Shown here: one piece after another, positions 47,904 through 56,736 of the stretch
How the letters are laid out: each line of letters begins with the position of its first letter
Position numbering within the stretch: the first letter of the stretch is position 1
Source of the DNA: Jeotgalibacillus terrae
GTDB taxonomy: Bacteria > Bacillota > Bacilli > Bacillales > Jeotgalibacillaceae
NCBI RefSeq assembly: GCF_016908195.1
Contig: NZ_JAFBDK010000006.1
Coordinates: 62,001-126,000 of the forward strand
Length of the DNA: 64,000 nucleotides
Direction: 5' to 3'
Made by a program: the position numbers and the translations under genes
Notes under the pieces: generated by a model
What the model was told of the DNA's origin: nothing
Database searches by the model: none
What the model saw: only the letters and a program-made list of their open reading frames with translations

Positions 47904-47930
47904 TGAAACTTTTACGATCCTGTATACGTA
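47904..47930 (+). promoter_or_regulatory. Sigma-W type promoter of ysdB
   Basis: TGAAAC (47904-47909) and CGTA (47927-47930) with a 17-base spacer match the extracytoplasmic sigma-W consensus. B. subtilis ysdB belongs to the sigma-W regulon. Confidence 0.88.
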
Positions 47931-47961
47931 CAAGGGTAAAAGAGGTTACAGGGGGTTTCGC

Positions 47962-48354
47962 ATGATCTTAATTCTGCTCAGGGTACTGATTACTATACTG
48001 ATACTCTATCTGCTATATAAAGGGATTAAATATTTGTTTGATCCTAAAAGAAAACTTGAGCTCGCTCATGAAAAAGAAGACTATTACTTCCATGATGATG
48101 CACGCAATCCGAGAAAAAACTTTTTCATTACGTACAATGGCGTTATGTTCCAGGGGGAGAAATACCTTGGTGAAGCTGACCGTTCATTTGACGTGGTGAG
48201 TATATTCGTCTGGCCGGATGATCCGGCTAATCTTCAGGGGTTTAAAGTGGAGGATTTCCGTTTTATAGAGACTGAAATCAAAAGCAACTACCCATACGCA
48301 AAGATTGACTGGAAGAGTCCGATCCGGGAACTGCTTGAAAAGGAAGACGCGTAA
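47962..48354 (+). CDS. ysdB: Sigma-W-regulated membrane-anchored protein YsdB
   Basis: A 130-residue protein with one N-terminal hydrophobic segment (1-23) and a cytosolic domain: FDPKRKLELAHEKEDYYFHD, then RKNFFITYNGVMFQGEKYLG and a C-terminal YPYAKIDWKSP. These blocks match B. subtilis YsdB closely. Molecular function unknown; induced by cell-envelope stress through sigma-W. Ribosome site AGGGGG. Confidence 0.92.
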   Translation: MILILLRVLITILILYLLYKGIKYLFDPKRKLELAHEKEDYYFHDDARNPRKNFFITYNGVMFQGEKYLGEADRSFDVVSIFVWPDDPANLQGFKVEDFRFIETEIKSNYPYAKIDWKSPIRELLEKEDA

Positions 48355-48384
48355 AGTTTACATCCTTATAGATCGTTATACAAA

Positions 48385-48420
48385 AATGAGCCTCCATAGA
48401 TAACGCTGTGGAGGCTCATT
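48385..48420. terminator. Bidirectional terminator between ysdB and ysdA
   Basis: AATGAGCCTCCA pairs perfectly with TGGAGGCTCATT around 12 bases, between converging genes. Confidence 0.88.
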
Positions 48421-48465
48421 TCTGTCACTAATCACTTCAGTTCAGCATCAGCCTGATCGTCCGGA

Positions 48466-48729
48466 TTAACTAGTCACCCATATAATCAATGCGCTATGCA
48501 AAATGACGATAAATGGCATTCCAATTCTGAAGGACGTATGTTTCGTTTTATGGCGATAAACACTCATGGCGACCCATGACCCCATAGACCCTCCTGCTAT
48601 TGCAATTGTCCATAACGTCTTCTCAGCAATTCTGTATTCATTTTTCTGCGCACGTTTTTTATCATTTCTCATCGATATGAATCCAGCTGCAGTCATGATC
48701 AAGTAAAACAAAATAAACAGCGTATCCAT
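48466..48729 (-). CDS. ysdA: DUF1294 membrane protein YsdA
   Basis: 87 residues with two or three hydrophobic segments and the DUF1294 signature: DKKRAQKNEYRIAEKTLWTI, then GGSMGSWVAMSVYRHKTKH. Function unknown. Two adjacent ATG codons compete; the second (48729) is 7 bases from AGAGG and is preferred. It follows rplT, as in B. subtilis. Confidence 0.87.
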   Translation of the reverse strand: MDTLFILFYLIMTAAGFISMRNDKKRAQKNEYRIAEKTLWTIAIAGGSMGSWVAMSVYRHKTKHTSFRIGMPFIVILHSALIIWVTS

Positions 48730-48798
48730 CATTACACCTCTTTCAAGCATTTACGGTTGAACGGAACTATCTTAACACAATCTGCCTGACGACATTAA

Positions 48799-48829
48799 AA
48801 AAGACTGCCCGGTGAAGGACAGCCTTGTT
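48799..48829 (-). terminator. Terminator of infC-rpmI-rplT
   Basis: AAG-CTG-CC and GG-CAG-CTT pair around six bases, followed by TTTTTT on the minus side, right after the rplT stop. Confidence 0.88.
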
Positions 48830-48831
48830 TA

Positions 48832-49191
48832 TTACTTGTTAAGTTCAGTTTTAGCAGCGTCTGCAAGTTGTGCGAATGCTTTTTCATCTGCAACAGCAAG
48901 ATCTGCAAGCATTTTACGGTTTACTTCGATACCTGCAAGCTTAAGACCGTGCATTAGACGGCTGTAAGAAAGGCCGTTTGTGCGTGCAGCTGCGTTGATA
49001 CGAGTGATCCATAGCTTACGGAAATCACGCTTTTTCTGACGACGGTCACGGAAAGCATAGTTTCCTGACTTCATTACCTGCTGATTAGCTACTTTGTATA
49101 GCGTGTGTTTTGAACCATAATAACCTTTAGCGAGTTTAAGAACTCTTTTTCTACGTTTACGAGAAACGATTCCACCTTTAACACGTGGCAT
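48832..49191 (-). CDS. rplT: 50S ribosomal protein L20
   Basis: Needed for early 50S assembly; binds 23S rRNA. It starts [20 protein letters not shown] and has 119 residues, as in B. subtilis. L20 also represses its own operon through the L20 leader upstream of infC. Last gene of infC-rpmI-rplT. Confidence 0.98.
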   Translation of the reverse strand: MPRVKGGIVSRKRRKRVLKLAKGYYGSKHTLYKVANQQVMKSGNYAFRDRRQKKRDFRKLWITRINAAARTNGLSYSRLMHGLKLAGIEVNRKMLADLAVADEKAFAQLADAAKTELNK

Positions 49192-49233
49192 AGTAAATTA
49201 CCTCCTAATAAATCATGTTCATTATTTTTAGAA

Positions 49234-49422
49234 TTAGATCATATCTTTGATGCGTTTGTAATCGCCTGAAGACACAAGTGAGCCTTTACGCAGTTTACGC
49301 TTAGCTTTTGTTGACTTGTTAGCGAAAAGGTGACTAGTGAATGCACGTGAACGCTTAAGTTTCCCTTTACCTGTCTTCTTGAAACGCTTAGCTGATCCAC
49401 GGTGAGTTTTCATTTTTGGCAT
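49234..49422 (-). CDS. rpmI: 50S ribosomal protein L35
   Basis: A small basic ribosomal protein. The ATG at 49422 begins [20 protein letters not shown], 62 residues, preceded by AAGGAGG. The longer frame overlaps infC and lacks a ribosome site. Confidence 0.97.
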   Translation of the reverse strand: MPKMKTHRGSAKRFKKTGKGKLKRSRAFTSHLFANKSTKAKRKLRKGSLVSSGDYKRIKDMI

Positions 49423-49444
49423 GAGTAGTATCCTCCTTAAATCA

Positions 49445-49963
49445 TTACTTTTCGTTCGTTGGTGCAAGCATAAGGAACATGCTGCGGCCGTCCATCTTCG
49501 GCTTTGTTTCTACTGTAGAAAGATCTTTACATTCTTCAGCAAAACGCTCAAGCACTCTCTGGCCGATTTCCTTATGTGTAATGGCACGTCCGCGGAAACG
49601 GATTGAAGCTTTTACTTTATCGCCTTTTTCAAGGAACTTCCGTGCATTACGAAGCTTTGTATTGAAATCATGTTCTTCAATTCCAGGGCTCAGACGAACC
49701 TCTTTTAAATTGATGATTTTTTGATTTTTACGTGCTTCTTTTTCTTTTTTCTGCTGTTCGAATTTGTACTTACCATAGTCCATAATTCTTGCAACAGGCG
49801 GCTTAGCATTTGGCGCAACCAGAACGAGGTCAAGGTTGACACGCGCTGCGATATCAAGCGCTTCATTCTTTGATTTAACACCTAGCTGTTCACCGTTTTG
49901 ATCAATCAGACGCACCTCGCGTGAACGGATGCTTTCATTAATCTGTGTGTTATCCTTGCTAAT
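49445..49963 (-). CDS. infC: Translation initiation factor IF-3 (ATT start)
   Basis: Prevents premature 30S-50S joining and proofreads the start codon. The protein (172 aa) has the N-domain block [20 protein letters not shown], the linker, and a C-domain ending APKMDGR-type (here [18 protein letters not shown]). No ATG or GTG fits. GGAGG lies 9 bases before an ATT at 49961-49963, and rare AUU initiation of infC is well known for E. coli and Bacillus, where IF-3 limits its own synthesis. The longer frame to 50143 runs through the L20 leader. Confidence 0.95.
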   Translation of the reverse strand: MSKDNTQINESIRSREVRLIDQNGEQLGVKSKNEALDIAARVNLDLVLVAPNAKPPVARIMDYGKYKFEQQKKEKEARKNQKIINLKEVRLSPGIEEHDFNTKLRNARKFLEKGDKVKASIRFRGRAITHKEIGQRVLERFAEECKDLSTVETKPKMDGRSMFLMLAPTNEK

Positions 49964-50015
49964 AGTAATCCACCTCCGGATTGATTTTGAATACCATTGT
50001 GACGTGTTTTCGACA

Positions 50016-50163
50016 ACAAAAAAAGCCGGAAACTTCATAAGTCTCCCGCTACCATACACATAATGCCCTATTAGGGGTACATGCGTGTGACCATCCAGCT
50101 TAAAGGCCGGGAAGGTGAGAAGCGGGTGCCTCTTCTTGTACACAAATCCGTATTCGATTCACT
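50016..50163 (-). promoter_or_regulatory. L20 leader of infC-rpmI-rplT
   Basis: The leader contains AAGAGGCACCCGCTTCTCACC at its 5' side and GCTGGATGGTCAC, then a terminator with arms GGAGACTT and AAGTTTCC closing on GGC and seven T (50020-50048). Order and motifs match the L20 leader of Firmicutes, in which L20 binding favours termination. Confidence 0.88.
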
Positions 50164-50169
50164 CTTGCT

Positions 50170-50198
50170 ATTGTAGCAAATACCGAGTTGAATGTCAA
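50170..50198 (-). promoter_or_regulatory. Strong promoter of infC operon
   Basis: Minus strand consensus -35 TTGACA (50193-50198), 17-base spacer, -10 TACAAT (50170-50175). Confidence 0.93.
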
Positions 50199-50369
50199 TC
50201 CAAGTTCTTAATCAACAAAACTGATGATATCAGATATATGAAAGGGAAGCAATACTTTTTTAAAGATTTCCGCATAAACTCACTTATTTCACAGGTATTC
50301 ATGTTTTAAAGCAATGTATACAGGATATAGCATGGATAACAAATCGTAACTTTCACTGGAGGAATGAAG

Positions 50370-50852
50370 ATGAAAAAAAGATATACATTCGCTGCACTGA
50401 CAAGCCTCAGTCTAGTGCTTGCTGCCTGCGGTGAAGAAAGCGAAACAGTAGAAGACCCTACACCTGAGGAAACAGCTGATCAGGCGGAAGAACAGCCTGA
50501 TTCAGATAATGCTTCCGGTCCGGACGATACCGGTATTTCCTTTCTATCATTTGAAATGGACGCTGACTATGAAGGAAATGATAACGATTTTGAAATCTCC
50601 TATGACAGTGAAGGCAGTGAAATAGAGTCTGCCTATGAAAATGAACGCGATATGCTGACGATGTCCGGTGATGATGCGTACCAGGAGATTCAGCCTGTAT
50701 TAAGTGAATTCGATTTTACAATTGATACACCTGATGAGGAAGTGATCGACAGCATCATCGAAGGATTTGAAGTTGAAGATGGCTTTCAGTCAATTGAAAT
50801 TGAGGTTAAGTACAGTGATGGAACTGAAAAAGAATATAAAAGAGGAGAATAA
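50370..50852 (+). CDS. YusW-like acidic lipoprotein
   Basis: A 160-residue secreted lipoprotein. The signal peptide ends in the lipobox LVLAAC (Cys about 20), so it should be anchored outside the membrane. A Glu/Asp-rich spacer (about 22-50) precedes a globular domain rich in acidic residues, ending FQSIEIEVKYSDGTEKEYKR, which resembles the end of B. subtilis YusW. Function unknown. The second ATG is used because GGAGG is 7 bases before it. It lies alone between the infC promoter and thrS, convergent with thrS. Confidence 0.75.
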   Translation: MKKRYTFAALTSLSLVLAACGEESETVEDPTPEETADQAEEQPDSDNASGPDDTGISFLSFEMDADYEGNDNDFEISYDSEGSEIESAYENERDMLTMSGDDAYQEIQPVLSEFDFTIDTPDEEVIDSIIEGFEVEDGFQSIEIEVKYSDGTEKEYKRGE

Positions 50853-50885
50853 AAAATCTGCCGGGAGCTCCGGCAGATTTTTTTA
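50852..50885. terminator. Bidirectional terminator between the lipoprotein gene and thrS
   Basis: AAATCTGCCGG and CCGGCAGATTT pair perfectly around GAGCT-type loop bases, with A and T runs on both sides. Confidence 0.95.
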
Positions 50886-52817
50886 TTATCTTGAGATTTC
50901 CTGTTTTAACTGCTGTGCGAATTCAGAAAGTGATGCAGTATCAGTATCCTGCTCACCATACTTACGGATATTTACTTCCTGGTTTTCCATTTCCTTATCT
51001 CCTACAACAAGCATATAAGGAATCTTTTTCATCTGTGCTTCACGGATCTTATAACCCATCTTTTCATCACGTGTATCAACTTCCACACGTGCACCTGCAA
51101 GCTGCAGTTCATCCTGTACTTTTTTAGCAAAGTCAAGGTGAATCGATGGAGATACCGGAATAACCTGTACCTGTACCGGAGCAAGCCAAGCAGGAAGTGC
51201 TCCTTTATGCTCTTCAATCAGGAATGCAACAAAACGTTCCATTGTAGACACGACGCCGCGGTGAATAACAACCGGCCGGTGCTGCTTACCATCTTCACCG
51301 ATATAGTTCAGATCAAACCGTTCAGGAAGAAGGAAATCGAGCTGCACTGTAGAAAGTGTTTCCTCTTTACCAATCGCTGTTTTCACCTGAACATCAAGTT
51401 TCGGGCCGTAGAATGCCGCTTCACCTTCAGCTTCAAAGTAGTCATGGCCCATATCGTCCATCGCTTCTTTCAGCATGGCCTGCGCCTTTTCCCACATTGC
51501 ATTATCATCAAAGTATTTCTCAGTATCCTCAGGATCACGGTAAGAAAGACGGAACTTATAATCATGTAAACCAAAGTCTTTATATACTTCTTCAATCAGG
51601 CGCACAACGCGCTGGAATTCTTCTTTAATCTGATCAGGGCGTGCAAAAATGTGTGCATCATTCAGTGTCATTGCACGTACGCGCTGAAGTCCTGATAGTG
51701 CACCTGACATTTCATAGCGGTGCATCAGACCAAGTTCTGCAATACGGATCGGCAGTTCACGGTAACTGTGAATATCCTGCTTATACACCATCATATGGTG
51801 CGGGCAGTTCATCGGGCGAAGAACAAGTGTTTCATTATCCATCTCCATAGGAGGGAACATACCTTCTTCATAGTGATCCCAGTGACCGCTCGTTTTATAA
51901 AGCTCAGCGCTGCCGAGTGCAGGTGTATACACATGATCATAGCCGAGCGATATTTCTTTATCTACAATATAACGTTCGATTGTGCGGCGGATTGTCGCGC
52001 CTTTAGGCAGCCAGATTGGCAGTCCCTGACCTACGAGCTGAGAACTTGTGAACAGATCCAGTTCTTTCCCGATCTTACGGTGGTCACGCTGCTTCGCCTC
52101 TTCAAGCATATCAAGGTGGTGCTGAAGGTCTTCTTTATTAAAGAAGGCAGTTCCATAGATACGCTGAAGCATTTTATTATCACTATCGCCTCTCCAGTAT
52201 GCACCGGCAACGCTTAACAGCTTAAATTCTTTAATATGCTTTGTTGATGGCACATGAATGCCGCGGCAAAGGTCAAAAAACTCGCCTTGTTTATAAATTG
52301 ATACATCTTCTTCTGATGGGATCGCCTCAATCAATTCGAGCTTATAAGGATCATTGATCTCTTTAAAACGGCTTACGGCTTCATCGCGGCTGACAACTTC
52401 ACGCTCTACGTTAATATTGTCACCAGTGATTTTTTTCATCTCTTTTTCAATTCTCGGAAGATCTTCTGTTGAAATAGAAGATTCAGTATCAATATCGTAG
52501 TAGAAGCCACCTTCAATTACAGGGCCAACGCCAAATTTCGCATCCGGGTAAAGACGTTTTACTGCCTGTGCCATCAGGTGGGCTGTACTGTGACGCATAA
52601 TGTCAAGTGATTCTTCATCATCAGGTGTCAGGATGGCTACTTCTGCATCCTGCTCAAGCGGTGTACGCAGATCAAGCAGCTGTCCATTTACTTTACCGGC
52701 AACTGCTTTCTTTTTCAGTCCTGAAGAAATGGATGAAGCGATTTTTTCTACTGTAATGCCTTTAGGGTACTCCTTGCTGTTTCCATCAGGAAAAGTCACT
52801 TTAATTTGTTCTTCCAT
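50886..52817 (-). CDS. thrS: Threonyl-tRNA synthetase
   Basis: Charges tRNA-Thr and edits mischarged serine. Domain order: TGS (1 to about 63), editing domain with [12 protein letters not shown] and later [15 protein letters not shown], class II core with motif 2 ([20 protein letters not shown]) and motif 3 ([15 protein letters not shown]), and anticodon-binding domain. 643 residues from the ATG at 52817, which has AAGGAG upstream; the longer frame crosses the T-box terminator. Confidence 0.97.
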   Translation of the reverse strand: MEEQIKVTFPDGNSKEYPKGITVEKIASSISSGLKKKAVAGKVNGQLLDLRTPLEQDAEVAILTPDDEESLDIMRHSTAHLMAQAVKRLYPDAKFGVGPVIEGGFYYDIDTESSISTEDLPRIEKEMKKITGDNINVEREVVSRDEAVSRFKEINDPYKLELIEAIPSEEDVSIYKQGEFFDLCRGIHVPSTKHIKEFKLLSVAGAYWRGDSDNKMLQRIYGTAFFNKEDLQHHLDMLEEAKQRDHRKIGKELDLFTSSQLVGQGLPIWLPKGATIRRTIERYIVDKEISLGYDHVYTPALGSAELYKTSGHWDHYEEGMFPPMEMDNETLVLRPMNCPHHMMVYKQDIHSYRELPIRIAELGLMHRYEMSGALSGLQRVRAMTLNDAHIFARPDQIKEEFQRVVRLIEEVYKDFGLHDYKFRLSYRDPEDTEKYFDDNAMWEKAQAMLKEAMDDMGHDYFEAEGEAAFYGPKLDVQVKTAIGKEETLSTVQLDFLLPERFDLNYIGEDGKQHRPVVIHRGVVSTMERFVAFLIEEHKGALPAWLAPVQVQVIPVSPSIHLDFAKKVQDELQLAGARVEVDTRDEKMGYKIREAQMKKIPYMLVVGDKEMENQEVNIRKYGEQDTDTASLSEFAQQLKQEISR

Positions 52818-53111
52818 GGGTAACACTCCTTCAATTAAATTTTTGCATATAAAAAACCCCATCCCTGGTAAAGGGACGGAGTTATGATAACCCGCGGTTC
52901 CACCCTTCTTTCTGAACAGTTGTTCAGAATCTCTGGTTCAGCTAACGGGCTGCATCCGGTACAAATTACTGCAATGTTCACTCGTACGGCTCAAGGGTGG
53001 TAAATGCATTCCGCTTCATAAGAGGATTTCAGCCTGGTCCTCTCTCTCTTATAATCAGCTGTAAATGATTCGTGTCCCTGTCAGTGCCTTTAGATATTAA
53101 TTGTTTTGATA
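52818..53111 (-). promoter_or_regulatory. T-box leader of thrS
   Basis: T-box core AAGGGTGGAACCGCGGG at 52891-52907 and a terminator at 52851-52882, with arms CTCCGTCCCT and AGGGATGGGG followed by TTTTTT. A likely specifier is ACC (threonine) at 52999-53001. Confidence 0.93.
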
Positions 53112-53117
53112 AGAGTC

Positions 53118-53146
53118 ATTTTAGAATAGGTGGTGGATAAAAGCAA
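53118..53146 (-). promoter_or_regulatory. Promoter of the thrS leader
   Basis: Minus strand -35 TTGCTT (53141-53146), 17-base spacer, -10 TAAAAT (53118-53123). Confidence 0.5.
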
Positions 53147-53174
53147 GTTAAAGTTTGAAAATCTGGCGTATCTC

Positions 53175-53243
53175 CGTTTCAGGCAGATGCTTTCCGAACG
53201 GCGGTCGCTAACCGTCCCGGAGTCACCGCCTTCCACTGCGAGT
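53175..53243 (+). repeat. Structured intergenic repeat, copy 7 (short type)
   Basis: Contains TGCTTTCCGAACGGCGGTCG and CCCGGAGTCACCGCCTTCC but lacks the inner hairpin, like copy 3. The left outer arm has diverged (GGCAGATG). It lies between the dnaI hairpin and the thrS promoter. Confidence 0.75.
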
Positions 53244-53262
53244 CACCAAGATACTCAAAAAT

Positions 53263-53280
53263 CTAAAGCACCCTCTTTAG
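53263..53280 (-). terminator. Weak terminator after dnaI
   Basis: CTAAAG and CTTTAG pair around six bases, followed by ATTTTTG. It begins directly after the dnaI stop. The stem is short. Confidence 0.5.
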
Positions 53281-54219
53281 TTACGTATTGCGCTTATTCT
53301 TACCTTTCATTTCTACAGGCAGTGATAGGAATTTAATACGTTCCATAATTCTTGCCGCTTTGATTGGTTCTTCTTCCCCGCGCTGGGAGTAAGTAAGGTG
53401 ATGTTCAAGTTCATGATAGTCGAAGTTTGAACTGAAGAATGTTGGAAGTCCTTCTGCCATACGGTATTGAAGAATGGTTCCAAGCACTTCATCTCGCGCC
53501 CAGCTAGAAAGCGACTCTGCTCCAATGTCATCAAGCATTAAGATCGATGCTCTTTTCACTGCATCAATTTTGCCGGAGAATGACTGATCACCAAGCGACT
53601 GCTTCATTTCTTTTAAAAATTCAGGGAAGTACAGAATAAAGCTTGCTTTATTCTGCTTCTTTAACTCATTAGCAATAGCGCCGAGCAAATAACTTTTCCC
53701 TACTCCAAATTTCCCGTGCAGATAGAGGCCTTTATAATGTTCAGGGTCTGATACTAACAGACGGACTGTTTCTTCCGCAGCCTGAAGTGCTTTCATTCTT
53801 GAAGGGTGATCAACATCCACCTGATCAAAAGTAGCCTTTAAGACATCCTTAGGAACATACATACTTTGAACAAGCTTTTCTGTCTGTCGCTGTTCCTGAG
53901 AAGCGATCTGTCTTGGACAGGGAGCGTATTGCATATCAATATACCCGTTTTGAATGAGGAGCTTCGGCTCGTACCCCTTCATTGTGTTTTTGCACTCTGC
54001 CAGGCTTGGACAGTCGGCACATTTTCTTGAACGGGTCATAAATTCATATAATTTAATCATTCCCTGATCGGCTGCATTTGGCGCTAGCTTTTCCTTATGC
54101 TTTTGCAGAAAATGCTGAATTTCAGGGTCAGATGCGATTTCTTTTTTCATCATTTCATAACGCTGCTGAAATTGATTTGAACCGGATATACGCCTGATTG
54201 TTCTGTTGATCGGATCCAT
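53281..54219 (-). CDS. dnaI: Helicase loader DnaI
   Basis: An AAA+ protein that loads the replicative helicase DnaC at oriC and at restarted forks. The N-terminal part has a cysteine set (KCADCPSLAECKN and a later CPRQ) that binds zinc in the family. Walker A is GKFGVGKSYLLGAIA (about 168-182) and Walker B ILMLDDIGAE. Length 312. Its ATG overlaps the dnaB stop by one base (TAATG). Confidence 0.96.
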   Translation of the reverse strand: MDPINRTIRRISGSNQFQQRYEMMKKEIASDPEIQHFLQKHKEKLAPNAADQGMIKLYEFMTRSRKCADCPSLAECKNTMKGYEPKLLIQNGYIDMQYAPCPRQIASQEQRQTEKLVQSMYVPKDVLKATFDQVDVDHPSRMKALQAAEETVRLLVSDPEHYKGLYLHGKFGVGKSYLLGAIANELKKQNKASFILYFPEFLKEMKQSLGDQSFSGKIDAVKRASILMLDDIGAESLSSWARDEVLGTILQYRMAEGLPTFFSSNFDYHELEHHLTYSQRGEEEPIKAARIMERIKFLSLPVEMKGKNKRNT

Positions 54220-55583
54220 TATTCATCACCTGCCTTGCGTTTATTCTTTTCACGCTCTTTCAGATAGCGTTCACGTTCTTTAAGGAATTCAGGGTCTTCT
54301 GCTTCATCAGCGTCATCTGAAGATTGAAACCACTCCGGAAGCTTCTCTTTGCGGATCGTTCGTTCTTTTTTAGCAGACTGCTTCCCGCCTGACTTCTTCC
54401 ATGTTAAGTAATTTTTATGTTCCTTCTTTGCTTCAGCCATTGCTTCTTCAGCCGTTTTCAGGCCGATTCTGACCCACTGTGAAGCAATTTGTTCTGTAAA
54501 GCCTTTCGTCAGCTTCATGTTTGTTCGAAGCAGAACAAATTGAATCAGAACATTAATCACTTCATCAGGAAGTTTTTTCTCATGAATCAAATGGTCGATC
54601 AGCTCAAGTTCAGCATTCGAAGGTTTTACCCCTTTAGAGGCATCAATCAGCACCTGAACCGGCGAATTTTTCTTTAAATACTGAAGCGTCTGATCTTCTG
54701 AACCAGGCAGCTCCTGCACCGGTTCCGCGTTTAGAGCATAATGTTTCAATGCAGGAAGTGCTGACTTACTTTTCAGCTGAAAAACATCACGGCATGCCTT
54801 CCTTAAGGCTTCCATATCAATTTTATCTTCCTCTGTAACAGATGATAAAATCGGATTCTTCAATTCCTGTTCAGACAGCCCATATAATAGAGACAGTTTT
54901 ACGATCAGCTGTTTCACATCGTAGGTCAATGCTTTTCTGGGAACCATGGCTTCTGACAGCCCTGCGAACAATGCGTGAAAGTCAAAAGTCTGAAAATCAG
55001 TACGCACACCTTCACTGTCAGCTTTAAAAGTCAGAGACTGCCCGTCTTCAATTTTTTCCGGCATATGGGGAGAAATATTGGCGTCTGAGTAAAACACATC
55101 CTGAAACGATCGTGTCACTTCTTCATAAGCAGTCAGCTTCTCATAAGATACAATAAATCTTTTCTTAAGCCGCTGGAATTGACTCGCACCGATCTGCCGG
55201 TATAGAAATACGCTCAGCATCGGATCTTCAAAAAATGCCTTTGCACTGAGTGGCGGCTGAAGCTGGTATGCGTATGATTTTGTTTCTCCTGTTTTCAGGT
55301 ACGTTTTTAAAAGTCCCATCCCTTCAAGACGGATTCTCGCCTGAAAGATTCTCTCGAGCGGGACCCCTAACAGGTCCATGAGGTTTTTATGTGTACGCGG
55401 TTGACTTTCAAGTGTATAACGTTCAACTTCAAGCCACATGATATTGTACAGACTGATCGCATCGGCTCCGAGCAATGGCTGATATAAAAAAGACAACAAT
55501 TCCCTGTCGTTTTCACTCAGCTGGCCATTCAGCTGAATCAAATATTCATCTGATGGCAGAATTTCTTTCCATAAACCCGTCAT
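54219..55583 (-). CDS. dnaB: Replication initiation and membrane attachment protein DnaB
   Basis: Works with DnaD and DnaI in helicase loading in low-GC Gram-positives; it is not the helicase. The N-terminal winged-helix region is followed by a second DnaB/DnaD (DDBH2-type) domain around 320-385, with the LTWKKSGGKQ tail typical of these proteins. A charged Lys/Glu C-terminus follows. Length 454. Coupled to dnaI. The deleted repeat copy lies in its upstream region. Confidence 0.93.
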   Translation of the reverse strand: MTGLWKEILPSDEYLIQLNGQLSENDRELLSFLYQPLLGADAISLYNIMWLEVERYTLESQPRTHKNLMDLLGVPLERIFQARIRLEGMGLLKTYLKTGETKSYAYQLQPPLSAKAFFEDPMLSVFLYRQIGASQFQRLKKRFIVSYEKLTAYEEVTRSFQDVFYSDANISPHMPEKIEDGQSLTFKADSEGVRTDFQTFDFHALFAGLSEAMVPRKALTYDVKQLIVKLSLLYGLSEQELKNPILSSVTEEDKIDMEALRKACRDVFQLKSKSALPALKHYALNAEPVQELPGSEDQTLQYLKKNSPVQVLIDASKGVKPSNAELELIDHLIHEKKLPDEVINVLIQFVLLRTNMKLTKGFTEQIASQWVRIGLKTAEEAMAEAKKEHKNYLTWKKSGGKQSAKKERTIRKEKLPEWFQSSDDADEAEDPEFLKERERYLKEREKNKRKAGDE

Positions 55584-55625
55584 AAGCTCAGACCTTTCTT
55601 GTTTGCAAATCTATAGGCTACCCTT

Positions 55626-55692
55626 TGTTAAAGTTGAGTGGTGATTTCCGCTCCAATCACTAGCCGTGCTAAAAAAACATTTAACTTTAACA
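55626..55692 (+). repeat. Internally deleted copy of the long-type repeat
   Basis: Perfect 10-bp terminal inverted repeats, TGTTAAAGTT (55626-55635) and AACTTTAACA (55683-55692). Inside, GTGATTTCCGCTCCAATCAC joins the left and right flanks of copy 1 at a single TTCCGCT. In copy 1 that heptamer occurs twice around the core, so this copy looks like a deletion between the two. Confidence 0.8.
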
Positions 55693-55703
55693 TAGAATGT
55701 CTA

Positions 55704-55730
55704 TAAAAAAAGAGCAGATCACTGCTCTTT
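55704..55730 (-). terminator. Terminator after nrdR
   Basis: AAAGAGCAG and CTGCTCTTT around four bases, then seven T on the minus side, touching the nrdR stop. Confidence 0.92.
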
Positions 55731-56190
55731 ATTTTCTTTCCTTATTCAACAGTTCTTTCATTTCTTCAATAAATACATTTAAATCTTTGAATTCGCGGTA
55801 AACGGATGCAAACCTTACGTAAGCAACTTCATCAACTGACGAAAGCCTGTCCATAACCATTTCGCCAATATCAACAGATGGAATTTCAGAGATACCCTGG
55901 CTCCGGAGTTCTCTCTCAATATCAGAAGCAATCTGTTCAAGCTTTTCAAATGGAACAGGGCGCTTCTCACATGATTTGATCAGGCCGCGCAGGATTTTTT
56001 CCCTGCTGAATTGTTCTCTGATTCCGTCCCGCTTCACAACAATTAACGGAATCTCTTCCACTTTTTCAAAAGTTGTAAAGCGATATTGACAGTCTTCGCA
56101 TTCTCTTCTGCGCCGGATCGATTTCCCATCATCAACTTGTCTGGAATCGATGACTCTTGTTGCGTTTTCATGGCAGGATGGACATTTCAT
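55729..56190 (-). CDS. nrdR: Transcriptional repressor NrdR
   Basis: A nucleotide-sensing repressor of ribonucleotide reductase genes. An N-terminal zinc ribbon ([15 protein letters not shown] and later CEDCQYRF) is followed by an ATP-cone domain ([20 protein letters not shown]). Length 153. Located just upstream of dnaB, the order seen across Bacillus. Confidence 0.97.
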   Translation of the reverse strand: MKCPSCHENATRVIDSRQVDDGKSIRRRRECEDCQYRFTTFEKVEEIPLIVVKRDGIREQFSREKILRGLIKSCEKRPVPFEKLEQIASDIERELRSQGISEIPSVDIGEMVMDRLSSVDEVAYVRFASVYREFKDLNVFIEEMKELLNKERK

Positions 56191-56261
56191 TTCACCAGCT
56201 CCACATCAAATCTATTTCCTTTAATCATACTGAAAAAACGTTGAAATCACAAGGGTTGCTC

Positions 56262-56645
56262 TTACTTTTCAGCTTCTCTCATTTCCTTTGAAAGCGCTTC
56301 ATAACAGGCTGTAATTTCCTGTTTTAACTTTGGATAAGCACCGCCGACCACCATCTGGTCAGTAGAGGCTTTCAGATCAACTGCAGTATGCATTGGTCTC
56401 GTACTGACAACGGTTGCAATTAAGAACATTTTAGGATTTTTATTTCGCGTAATCATAATTTCTCCATGATCTTTTGATTCTGAAGAAATGTCGTATCCAT
56501 CTGCTGAAAAATAACGTTTCACTTCATCGTATACTTTATCGAGTGAAACTTTATAATACCGCGTTTCCAGTTCTTTTTCCTGGTGACGGTCAGCCGTTTC
56601 ACATTCCTGGCTGAATCTTTTAAATACTCCTTTTAACTTGGCCAA
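56262..56645 (-). CDS. Uncharacterised soluble protein, 127 aa
   Basis: A complete frame between speD and nrdR, preceded by GAGGAATTACG. It begins with a basic, helix-prone segment, then YYKVSLDKVYDEVKRYFSAD and an alternation typical of beta strands (HGEIMITRNKNPKMFLIATV). No signal peptide, membrane segment or catalytic motif is visible. I do not recognise a named family. Codon use looks like its neighbours, so there is no sign of recent transfer. Confidence 0.8.
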   Translation of the reverse strand: MAKLKGVFKRFSQECETADRHQEKELETRYYKVSLDKVYDEVKRYFSADGYDISSESKDHGEIMITRNKNPKMFLIATVVSTRPMHTAVDLKASTDQMVVGGAYPKLKQEITACYEALSKEMREAEK

Positions 56646-56700
56646 CGTAATTCCTCCTCAAGCGTCTATACCAATAGTTTATCAGTTTTTTGGAGAAAAT

Positions 56701-56731
56701 AAAAAAGAGATGCGAAAATGCACCTCTTTTG
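56701..56731 (-). terminator. Terminator after speD
   Basis: AAAGAG-TGC and GCA-CTCTTT pair around six bases with TTTTTT following on the minus strand. Confidence 0.88.
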
Positions 56732-56736
56732 TCGTA

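Noticed and set aside
49964-50143. N-terminal extension of infC to 50143
   Set aside because: The added 60 residues translate the L20 leader and terminator, and IF-3 proteins do not have them.
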